Assembly (NCBI GenBank): GCA_934645275.1
Contig: CAKUDW010000026.1
Coordinates: forward strand, 1 to 13,937
DNA: 13,937 nt
Direction: 5' to 3'
Source: an uncultured Clostridia bacterium
GTDB lineage: Bacteria > Bacillota_A > Clostridia > Christensenellales > Aristaeellaceae
Shown here in pieces: positions 1 to 7,000 of the stretch. A program made the position numbers and the translations under genes. The first letter of the stretch is position 1. Every line of letters starts with the position of its first letter. Below the pieces are notes generated by a model. That model saw only the letters and a list, made by a program, of their open reading frames with translations. It ran no database searches and had not been told where the DNA came from.

Positions 1-1
1 C

Positions 2-190
2 GATTACCACAAGAACATCGGCTACGATGATCCCAACTACTACTATCGCCCGCGCAAGAACATCGTCAACCGCCCGGTCTCCACCGGCGGCGTGGGCTGG
101 CATTTCGTGGTAGACCACAAGGTATCCATCCCCAACCTTTACGCGCGGGTGATGGCGGCGACGAACGGGGAGGGCTTCAAGCATGCATGA
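2..190 (+). CDS. 3' end of an unrecognised protein (partial)
   Basis: An open frame enters from the left edge and gives 62 codons before TGA at 188-190. The peptide begins DYHKNIGYDD and ends TNGEGFKHA. It is rich in Tyr, His, Asn and Gly (YYYRPRKN, STGGVGWHF), as expected of a globular soluble domain, and shows no membrane segment. The stop overlaps the next gene's ATG by eight bases (183-190), so the two are probably translationally coupled and belong to one operon. I do not recognise the family from this fragment. Linkage to a phosphosugar isomerase and a sugar kinase suggests a carbohydrate-related role, but that is context only. Coding status rests on the open frame, the overlap and the continuing operon direction. 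Confidence 0.75.
   Translation, partial: DYHKNIGYDDPNYYYRPRKNIVNRPVSTGGVGWHFVVDHKVSIPNLYARVMAATNGEGFKHA
167..173 (+). promoter_or_regulatory. Ribosome binding site of the isomerase gene
   Basis: GGGGAGG lies nine bases before the ATG at 183, inside the end of the upstream gene. The isomerase frame is closed by TGA at 150-152 and offers no other usual start codon before 183. This site therefore fixes the start and shows that the short N-terminus is genuine. Confidence 0.75.
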
Positions 191-752
191 AAATCTTGAC
201 CGCGCGGTGGAAATGCTGTGCGAATGCTTTAAAAGCGGCGGCAAGCTGCTGATCTGCGGCAACGGCGGCAGCGGCGCGGATTCCGCGCACATTCTGGGTG
301 AGCTGGTGAAGGGCTTCATGAACAAGCGTCTGCTGCCCCGGGATTTGATTGAAAAGATTGGCGAGCCCTGGGCGGAAAAGCTCCAACTGGGCCTGCCCGC
401 CATTGACCTTACGGCAAACAACGCGCTCATCGGCGCAGTGGCCAACGATCAGGACGGCCAGCTGCCCTACGCCCAGCAGGTGATGGCTTATTGCCGGCCC
501 GGCGACGTGCTGATCGGCATTTCCACCTCCGGCAACGCGCAGAACGTGCTGCGCGCAATGAAGACCGCGCACGCGCTGGGCGGCAAGTGCATCGCGCTCA
601 CGGGCAAAAGTGGCGGCCTGATGAAGGCCGAAGCCGACGTGCTGCTGAATGTGGACGAAACGGAAACCTATCGCATACAGGAAAAGCATCTGCCGCTGTA
701 TCATCAGCTGTGCATGCGCGTAGAAGCGGCGATGTTCGGAGACGGCAAATGA
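183..752 (+). CDS. gmhA: SIS-domain phosphosugar isomerase, GmhA-like (phosphoheptose isomerase)
   Basis: This 189-residue protein is a single SIS domain of the GmhA (sedoheptulose-7-phosphate isomerase) type, a cytosolic enzyme that makes D-glycero-D-manno-heptose 7-phosphate for surface heptoses. Visible landmarks are CGNGGSGADSAH (25-36), Glu40 in the position of the GmhA catalytic Glu, ANDQ (87-90), the phosphate-binding STSGN (114-118), LTGKSGG (139-145) and RIQEKH...H with His174 matching the GmhA catalytic His. Compared with E. coli GmhA (about 192 residues), roughly 25 N-terminal residues are missing. About 19 extra residues lie between 46 and 74 (KRLLPRDLIEKIGEPWAEKL). The start is set by GGGGAGG at 167-173 and an upstream in-frame stop. 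It overlaps the gene before it by 8 bases and the kinase after it by 4 (ATGA). A related SIS protein of different specificity (such as DiaA-like) is possible, but the retained Glu/His pair favours an isomerase. Confidence 0.85.
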   Translation: MHENLDRAVEMLCECFKSGGKLLICGNGGSGADSAHILGELVKGFMNKRLLPRDLIEKIGEPWAEKLQLGLPAIDLTANNALIGAVANDQDGQLPYAQQVMAYCRPGDVLIGISTSGNAQNVLRAMKTAHALGGKCIALTGKSGGLMKAEADVLLNVDETETYRIQEKHLPLYHQLCMRVEAAMFGDGK

Positions 753-1648
753 GCGCGCGTTACCTGGGGCTGGATATCGGCGGCACGAAGTGCGCGCTGG
801 TATGCGGCACGGAAAACTGCGAAATTCTGAGCCGCTGCGAGGTCGGAACCGCGGACTACCCAAACTGGCGCGCGCTGATCGACGCGCTGCTGGCGCAGTG
901 CCCGGCGGACGAATACGCCGCCGTGGGCGTGAGCTGCGGCGGGCCGCTGGATTCCACGCGCGGACTGATACTTTCGCCGCCGAACCTGCCCGGTTGGGAC
1001 GAGGTGCCCATCGTGGCCTATTTGCAGGAAAAACTCGGCGTTCCCGCCTTTGTGCAGAACGACGCGAACGCCTGTGCGCTGGCTGAATGGCGCTTCGGCG
1101 CGGGGCGCGGCTGCCGCAATATGGTATTTCTCACCTGCGGCACGGGCTTCGGCGCAGGGCTGATACTGGACGGTCGCCTCTATTCCGGCACCAACGACAT
1201 GGCCGGCGAAATCGGCCACGTGCGCGCCGAGAAGGACGGCCCCGTCGGCTATGGCAAGCGCGGCTCCTACGAGGGCTTCTGCTCCGGCGGAGGCATTCTT
1301 CAGCTGACGGGCGGCGTGAGCGCACGCGAAGCCGTGCTGCGCGCCGATGCGGGCGACGCTGAAATGCGCTCCGCGCTGCAGGTCAGCGCCGAATACATGG
1401 GCGCATGCTTCGCCATGCTGATCGATCTGCTAAATCCCGAGCGCATCGTGGTGGGCAGCATCTATGCCCGTGCCGAGCGCCATTTCCGCGATACGGCGCA
1501 GCGCGTGATCGACGCGGAGACGCTGCCGCTTTCCCGTGCCGTGTGCCGCGTGGTGCCTGCGCAGCTGGGCGACGCCATCGGCGATTACGCCGCGCTGAGC
1601 GTCGGCATAGACGGCCTGGCAAATCAAAAGCAGGCCGAAAAAAACTGA
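749..1648 (+). CDS. ROK-family sugar kinase lacking the zinc-binding cysteines
   Basis: This 299-residue protein matches the ROK (repressor/ORF/kinase) family in its kinase form, with no N-terminal helix-turn-helix. It is expected to phosphorylate a hexose or related sugar with ATP in the cytosol. Seen are the phosphate-binding DIGGTK (9-14), CGGPLD (63-68), NDANA (104-108) with the probable catalytic base Asp105, LTCGTGFGAG (128-137), and AGEIGH (152-157), whose Glu and His contact sugar in the family. The usual zinc loop (CxCGxxGCxE) reads VGYGKRGSYE (166-175): all three Cys are gone but the final Glu175 is kept. The ATG at 749 overlaps the isomerase stop (ATGA, 749-752), and GGAG lies at 738-741. 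The same frame is open upstream to an ATG at 491, but that stretch is inside the isomerase gene and the ROK fold begins at 749. The substrate is unknown; pairing with the isomerase suggests a shared pathway. Confidence 0.92.
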   Translation: MSARYLGLDIGGTKCALVCGTENCEILSRCEVGTADYPNWRALIDALLAQCPADEYAAVGVSCGGPLDSTRGLILSPPNLPGWDEVPIVAYLQEKLGVPAFVQNDANACALAEWRFGAGRGCRNMVFLTCGTGFGAGLILDGRLYSGTNDMAGEIGHVRAEKDGPVGYGKRGSYEGFCSGGGILQLTGGVSAREAVLRADAGDAEMRSALQVSAEYMGACFAMLIDLLNPERIVVGSIYARAERHFRDTAQRVIDAETLPLSRAVCRVVPAQLGDAIGDYAALSVGIDGLANQKQAEKN

Positions 1649-1691
1649 ATTGGCCATCGGCAAAATGGTCATGAAAACTGTAAATGACGAG

Positions 1692-1722
1692 TCCGGCGCA
1701 GATGTGCGCCGGATTCATTTTT
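1692..1722 (+). terminator. Rho-independent terminator of the isomerase-kinase operon
   Basis: A perfect 9-bp GC-rich stem (TCCGGCGCA 1692-1700 with TGCGCCGGA 1705-1713) closes a four-base GATG loop. It is followed by the T-rich tail TTCATTTTT (1714-1722). It lies 43 bases after the kinase stop, so it most likely ends the plus-strand operon. Confidence 0.88.
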
Positions 1723-1736
1723 AAAGGACAGGAATT

Positions 1737-1765
1737 GGCGGCGGCTCTTGCAAAGAGCCACCGCC
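1737..1765. other. Additional strong hairpin in the convergent gap
   Basis: GGCGGCGGCTCTT (1737-1749) pairs with AAGAGCCACCGCC (1753-1765) around a three-base loop, with a single C/A mismatch out of 13 positions. No T-run follows on either strand, so it is not a standard intrinsic terminator. It sits between the two terminators and may act as a backup or as an RNA 3'-end stabiliser; its role is not established. Confidence 0.5.
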
Positions 1766-1790
1766 CCGCGCAACTGCCTCGCAGCTTGCT

Positions 1791-1836
1791 AATTAAAAGC
1801 CGCCCGTTCATTCCACAGGGGAACGAACGGGCGGCT
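1791..1836 (-). terminator. Rho-independent terminator of the substrate-binding protein gene
   Basis: Read on the minus strand, a perfect 12-bp stem (AGCCGCCCGTTC with GAACGGGCGGCT, plus-strand 1798-1809 and 1825-1836) closes a 15-base loop and runs into TTTAATT. It begins 40 bases after the TGA at 1877-1879, the expected place for the end of that transcript. Confidence 0.85.
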
Positions 1837-1876
1837 CGCATACGCTTATGCCGGATCAATCAAGTTACTGTTTCGC

Positions 1877-3814
1877 TCAGCCCTCGATGCTGGCGGACAC
1901 GATGGCCTGCGCCCAGCTGGTGTTGGCAGCGATATTGTAATCCTTGAGCGACGCGGTATAGAAATCATAATAGGTGTTGGAATACACCGGAATCGCGGGC
2001 AGCACCTCAACCCAGCGCTGCTGGAAAGCCAGCCAGTTGCGGCAGTAGCCCAGCAGGTCGCCCGGCTCGGTCTGGCGCATGGCCACGGCCAGCTCATAGA
2101 GCTCCTGATCGGCAATGCCGGTGCGGTTGTTCACGCCCTGATAGGCGTCGTCCGGATCAAACGTGGTGGACGGATCGAACACCGCGTTGAAGTTGGTGGC
2201 CAGATAGATCATGTCGCAATCGCGTTCCTGCTGGCGATAGTAAATCTTCAGCAGCTCGGTCATGGGCACGGCCTCCACGCTGAGCTTCACGCCCGCGCGC
2301 GCCAGATTATCCACAAAGTTCGCCTGCAGATAATCGCCGATGGCGTTGCCCTCGGGATAGATCATCGAGAGCTCCAGCGCAACCAGTTCGCCGTCGATCT
2401 GCTTGCAGCGCACGTAGTCGTTTGCCGGATCGAAGGCTTCGCCGTTGCTGTTCAGGTTCCAACCCGCAGCATCCAGCTTGGCGGCAGCCGCGTCCACATC
2501 CAGCGCGTACACCGGCAGGTTCATTTCCAGCGCGTCCCACTCGGCCTTCTCGGCTTCGTAGGCGGCCTTTTCCTCTTCAGTGGCGGTCTCAACGGGCGCC
2601 ACGATGGGCGCTTCGAGCTTGCCCTCGAGCAGCTGCACCATCCACTGGCCTTCGCCGTAGTAGCCGTCCACGCGCGCGCCGTTTTCGCCGACATAGCCTT
2701 CAACCAGCGCGTCCTTATTCAGGCACATCGCAATGGCCTGGCGAACAGCCTGTTCGCCGATAGCCGGGCGTTCGCAGCTGAAGCTGATGAAGCTGAAGCC
2801 GCTGCGGCCGTAGGCGCTCATGGCATAACCTTCGCCGGACGCGAGCTCGCGGCCCGCGGCCACGGTCTGCGCGTTGGTGGCCTTGTTCAGCAGATCGACC
2901 TCGCCGTTTTCCAGCGCGGCGATCATGCCGTCGTTGCTGACGTTTTCATAGGTGATCGCGGCAATGGTGGGCCTGCTGCCGTCGGAATTGCCCCTGAAGT
3001 ACTTGTTGATTTCAAACTCGGCGGTCTCGCCGTCGAAGGAAACCAGGCGATAGGGGCCGCTGACCACGGCGGGATGCGACATATAGCCGGTTTCGGGGTT
3101 CAGGATGGTTTCCTGGAGCAGCTCCGCGGTAAAGAGCGGCTCGGCGGCGTCATCCGCAGCATTGCGGATATATGCGCCTTCGCCATCGTCGGCCAGCTTG
3201 CAGCCGGGCGCGATCACGGAGATGGGGTAGGGGTTGTAGTTCAGCAGCGCCATTTCGTAGAAGAAGGGCAGATAGTCCTTTTTCACGGTAATCGCCAGCT
3301 GATAATCGCCGAGCACGCGCACGCCGGAGAGCACGTTGTGCTGCGGGTCGGCCGCGTCATACTCGAAATTCTTGTAGTCGTCAATGCCCAGAATGTAGTC
3401 CGCGCCAGTGGTCGCCGCGCCGATGGCCTTCATTTCCGGCGCTGCGGAAAGCAGGATCGAAAACGCATAGTCCCAGGCGGTGATCTTCGAACCGTCGCTG
3501 TAGCGCAGGCCGCGATTCAGCGATACGGTATAGACGCGGTTTCCATTTGCATCGTCTGCGGTAGAAACTTCATGCACCACGGCGCTGTTGAGCCGGAACG
3601 CGCCCTCGGCGTACTTCCATTCAACCATGTTGCAGCCGTGGATCAGCGCGCGCACATCCATATCAGCGGTATTGCTTCCCCACATATCGGTGAAGAAATT
3701 TCCGCTGAGCGCGGTGGTCGCGCCCACTGTAAGGCGATTTTCGGTTTCGGCCAAAGCGCAGAGACCGTTCAGCGCCAGCAGCAGCGCGAGCAAACATACC
3801 AATAACCTTTTCAT
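1877..3814 (-). CDS. Secreted family-5 (oligopeptide-type) ABC transporter substrate-binding protein
   Basis: This 645-residue protein is an SBP_bac_5-type extracellular binding protein, a family that delivers peptides, nickel or sugars to ABC importers. It begins MKRLLVCLLALLLALNG, a typical Sec signal peptide, with probable cleavage after CALA (residue 22). Residues -3 to -1 of the only nearby Cys read NGL, which is not a lipobox, so lipoprotein anchoring is unlikely. Family features are YTVSLNRGLRYSDG...AWDYAFS (95-119), SGPYRL (252-257), and VRQAIAMCLNKDALVEGYVG (357-376). A Lys/Glu/Ala-rich helical insert (about 408-430, with EEEKAAYEAEKAEW) makes it larger than the usual 500-600 residues. 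The frame is open to an ATG at 3913, but the signal peptide and the RBS GAGGGG eight bases before 3814 fix this start. No permease or ATPase gene is in the window, so its partner transporter and ligand are unknown. A hairpin terminator follows the gene. Confidence 0.92.
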   Translation of the reverse strand: MKRLLVCLLALLLALNGLCALAETENRLTVGATTALSGNFFTDMWGSNTADMDVRALIHGCNMVEWKYAEGAFRLNSAVVHEVSTADDANGNRVYTVSLNRGLRYSDGSKITAWDYAFSILLSAAPEMKAIGAATTGADYILGIDDYKNFEYDAADPQHNVLSGVRVLGDYQLAITVKKDYLPFFYEMALLNYNPYPISVIAPGCKLADDGEGAYIRNAADDAAEPLFTAELLQETILNPETGYMSHPAVVSGPYRLVSFDGETAEFEINKYFRGNSDGSRPTIAAITYENVSNDGMIAALENGEVDLLNKATNAQTVAAGRELASGEGYAMSAYGRSGFSFISFSCERPAIGEQAVRQAIAMCLNKDALVEGYVGENGARVDGYYGEGQWMVQLLEGKLEAPIVAPVETATEEEKAAYEAEKAEWDALEMNLPVYALDVDAAAAKLDAAGWNLNSNGEAFDPANDYVRCKQIDGELVALELSMIYPEGNAIGDYLQANFVDNLARAGVKLSVEAVPMTELLKIYYRQQERDCDMIYLATNFNAVFDPSTTFDPDDAYQGVNNRTGIADQELYELAVAMRQTEPGDLLGYCRNWLAFQQRWVEVLPAIPVYSNTYYDFYTASLKDYNIAANTSWAQAIVSASIEG

Positions 3815-3822
3815 TCTCTTCG

Positions 3823-3828
3823 CCCCTC
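3823..3828 (-). promoter_or_regulatory. Ribosome binding site deciding the start of the substrate-binding protein
   Basis: Minus-strand GAGGGG ends eight bases before the ATG at 3814. It chooses this start, which opens directly on a signal peptide, over in-frame ATGs at 3841 and 3913 that would put charged residues ahead of the signal sequence. No convincing -35/-10 pair was found in the 228 bases between this gene and the next one upstream. Confidence 0.75.
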
Positions 3829-4006
3829 GATTCTTAAGCATTTGGGTTCGGCCGGTTGCTGATTTTTTCACGCCCCAGCAAGCCAGCGGTCGGGCCGCAA
3901 AGCTGAAAGGCACGTGAATCAGTTTTTTCCGGAATTTTGCCGATCCATCCCGTTCAGGATGGAGAGCTTTGCGCCTTCGAGCTTTGTTCGTCGGTTCAGG
4001 GGTTCG

Positions 4007-4034
4007 GCCCGGCGCATGCTTCCATGCGCCGGGC
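4007..4034 (-). terminator. Hairpin just after the giant surface-protein gene (possible terminator)
   Basis: GCCCGGCGCATG (4007-4018) and CATGCGCCGGGC (4023-4034) form a perfect 12-bp stem with a four-base loop. The hairpin starts eight bases beyond the TAA at 4043-4045. On the minus strand the sequence after the stem is CGAACCCC, with no T-run. It therefore resembles an intrinsic terminator only in its stem and may need a factor, or may protect the mRNA 3' end. It separates the giant gene from the substrate-binding protein gene downstream. Confidence 0.55.
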
Positions 4035-4042
4035 GTTCCCGC

Positions 4043-7000
4043 TTACTCGAAGCAATCGCCCAGGTTCAGAGTAACGTCTCCAACGCCCAGCGGCTTGATT
4101 GCCTTGTAAACGATTCTGTAGCTCACATCGTGCGCATACATCTTGCCGGCAACAAATTCCCAGGTCGGCACATAGCCCGGAATCTTCGGCGAGGCTACGC
4201 CATAGTTGTCGTAAATCTTCATCACTTCGGTGTACGTCGGCGCGGCGGTGGTGCCGTCCTCGTACACGTAGTCGATGGTCAGCGTATAGTCGAGCGACTT
4301 GTACTTGACGTGTACCACGGTATCCTGCGTGATGGTGCCTTCAACCACCGGAATGTTCGGCAGATAGCCCCACAGCTTCGGCGACTTCACGGAGTACTTC
4401 TCACCATAGTAGAGAACCATGTCCACCGGCGGGAAGGCCTGGTGTTCCATGCCGCCCTTATGGCGAATGTAGGTGTAGTCGATGTGCAGCGTGTACTGCC
4501 GCAGGGTGTTGGTGAAGTCCATGCCATGCTCGGTTTCCACAGCGGTCGCGGCGTAGCCGGGCACTTCGTCCTCGGTCACGGTGTAGACCACGGTTTCGCC
4601 CTTTGCATTGTGTACGGGCAGCTTGTCGAAGGTGTACGCCCAGCCCTGCTCAGCGCCGATCTCAGCCGTCTTGTAGGCCGCGCCATCAGCGAAGAGCCGC
4701 AGCGTGATGGTTTCCGGACGCGTGCTGAAGCGGTTGTCCTGGTCGTCCCAGGTCTTGCGGCCGTACACGCGGGTCGCGTCGTCGGTCGGCACATCCTCTT
4801 CATCGTGCTCGTCTTCCGGATCCTTCGGGCCATTGCCCTTGGCCGTAACGGAGTTCACGAGCTCCTTGCCCAGGTCGCCCTCGGTGATGGTGTAGCTGGC
4901 CCTGATGACCACGGTCTCGCCCGGCTTGAGCGTCGCGATCACGGCGTTGTCGCCGTCCACGGTGTAGCCCTCGCCCGCGGCAATGTTCGTGCCCTTCAGT
5001 TCCTCAGTCACGGTAACGGGGCTGAGGGTCAGGTTGCCGTCGTTCACCACGGTGATCTCGAACTTCGCGGTTTCGCCCAGCGTGAAGTATCCCTTCTCGG
5101 GCAGGTTCACCAGCTTCTTGTCCACCGTGAAGCTCGGATTCGGATCGTCGGTGTCGTCGTCTTCCTCGTCGCCGCCCTTCGGAGGCTTCGGGTTCTCGGG
5201 GTCCTTCGGATCGGGGATGTCGTCGCCCTTCGCCGTCACCACGTTCAGCACGTGGCCGTTCAGGATATCTTCCTCCGTCACGATCCATTCAGTGGTGAAG
5301 CTCTCGCTTGCACCCACCGGCAGTTCTGCGATGGTCTCGTGCAGGTTGGTCAGGTCGTCGTCCACCTTCACGTTCTTGTAGGTCACATTGCCCTTGTTCG
5401 TCACGGTGATGGTGTACGTAATCTTCTCGCCCAGCTTGGCCTTTTCGCCATCCTGCTTGTTGGAGGTCTTGACCACTTCCAGCGTCGTGTTCAGGTCGCC
5501 GCTCTCGTCGTCATGCTCATCCTCGTCTTTGGGGGTCTTTGGGTTGTCGGGGTTCTTCGGATCGGGGATCTTATCGCCCTCCGCCGTCGCCACGTTCAGC
5601 ACATGGCCGCGCAGGATGTCGTCCTCGGTCACGGTCCATTCAGTGGTGAAGCTCTCGCTTGCGCCCACCGGCAGTTCGTCGATGGTCCTGTGCATGCCGG
5701 TCAGGTCGTCGTCCACCTTCACGTTCTTATAAGGTACGTTGCCCTTGTTCGTCACGGTGATGGTGTACGTAATCTTCTGGCCCAGTTCCGCCTTCTTGCC
5801 CTCATAGTCAGAGGTCTTGACCACTTCCAGCGTCGTGTCGATATCGTCGATCTTGTCAGTATCGGCGTCCACCGGCTGTTCACGGTTATCCCAGGAGACA
5901 ATCGCCCTGTTTTCAACGGTGGCGTTCAGGATGTCGTCGCTGGTCACCGTGTGCTCGGCCTTCACCAGCACCACAGCATCCTTCGCGAGCACTGCGATAA
6001 GCGCGGTGTGTTCATCCACCACAGTGTAGCCTTCGCCGGCCACGATGGTGGCATTCATGTCGACGACCATTACATCCTTCACTTCGCCGTCGAACTGATT
6101 CTTCACCGTAATGGTGAACGGGATCGTATCGCCCAGCTTGTAGTTGCTTTCAACCTCCTTGGGCGTTTCCTTCTTCGGCTCGATCTTATCGCCGGTGATT
6201 TCCAGCGTGCCGGGCAGATAGGTGATTTCGTAGTTCTCGGTCACGTCGTTGCCGTCCGCGTCCAAGATCTTCGCGTTCGAAGGTACGAGTTTGTCTTCGT
6301 ACTTGCCAACCAGCGTGGCCTGGAAGGGGATATCCACGGATGCAATCCTGTGGCCGATATCCTCGATGCGCGTGCTGGTATAGCCGTTCTCGCCGTGCGG
6401 CTTGCCGTTGTATCCCACAGTGTGGTCTCTAGCAGTGATGGTGACCTTGTCATCGCCCGCGCCGCGCTTCGTGATCTTCAAATCGCCCGCAACGTAGGTG
6501 ATTTCGTAGTTCTTGGTCACGTCGTTGCCGTTCGCATCCACAATCTTCGCGTCATGCGGAACGAGTTCGTCCTCATAAATGCCAGCGTCGATCTGGCTGC
6601 CATCGATGATAACCGATTCTACACTGTGGCCTTCCGCCAGATTATCGGACGTATAGCCGTCCCCGCCATGCGGCTTACCGTCGTATTCCACGGTGTTGTC
6701 GTTGGCAGTGATGGTCACCTTCTTCTCGCCTGCACCACGCTTCGTGATCGTCAGCGCACCATCCTCTACAATGAAGCTTACATTCGCAAAGTTCGCGTTC
6801 TTGTTCACGAAGCTTTCGCTCGTCAGGTTCATCGGGTAGGTGTCCGCGTCCACGCCTTCTGCGTGCGCCGCTGCGCCTTCTGCAAAGTCGAAGTCGCTTG
6901 CGGTGTACAGGTCGTTGCTGATGCTCACGACCGTGTAGCCGTTCACTTCGTGCAGCTTGCCATCGTATTCCACGGTGGCGCTGTTGCCCTTGATCTTTAC

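Noticed and set aside
491..1648. Longer ROK kinase starting at 491
   Set aside because: The first 86 codons lie inside the isomerase gene in another frame and do not resemble ROK. The ATG at 749 begins right at the conserved fold and makes the usual ATGA overlap.
3754..3814. Lipobox in the substrate-binding protein signal peptide
   Set aside because: The residues before Cys19 are NGL; a Leu at -1 does not fit the Gly/Ala/Ser required by lipoprotein signal peptidase.
3856..3881. TTGCTG...CAGCAA inverted repeat upstream of the substrate-binding protein gene, as an operator
   Set aside because: Only six base pairs with a 14-base loop, not matched to any known regulator and not tied to a convincing promoter.
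1877..3913. Longer substrate-binding protein starting at 3913
   Set aside because: The extra 33 residues would precede a textbook signal peptide, and GAGGGG at 3823-3828 is correctly placed for the ATG at 3814.
3944..3963. TCCATCC...GGATGGA hairpin between the two minus-strand genes
   Set aside because: A 7-bp stem with no T-run; likely to occur by chance in GC-rich sequence.
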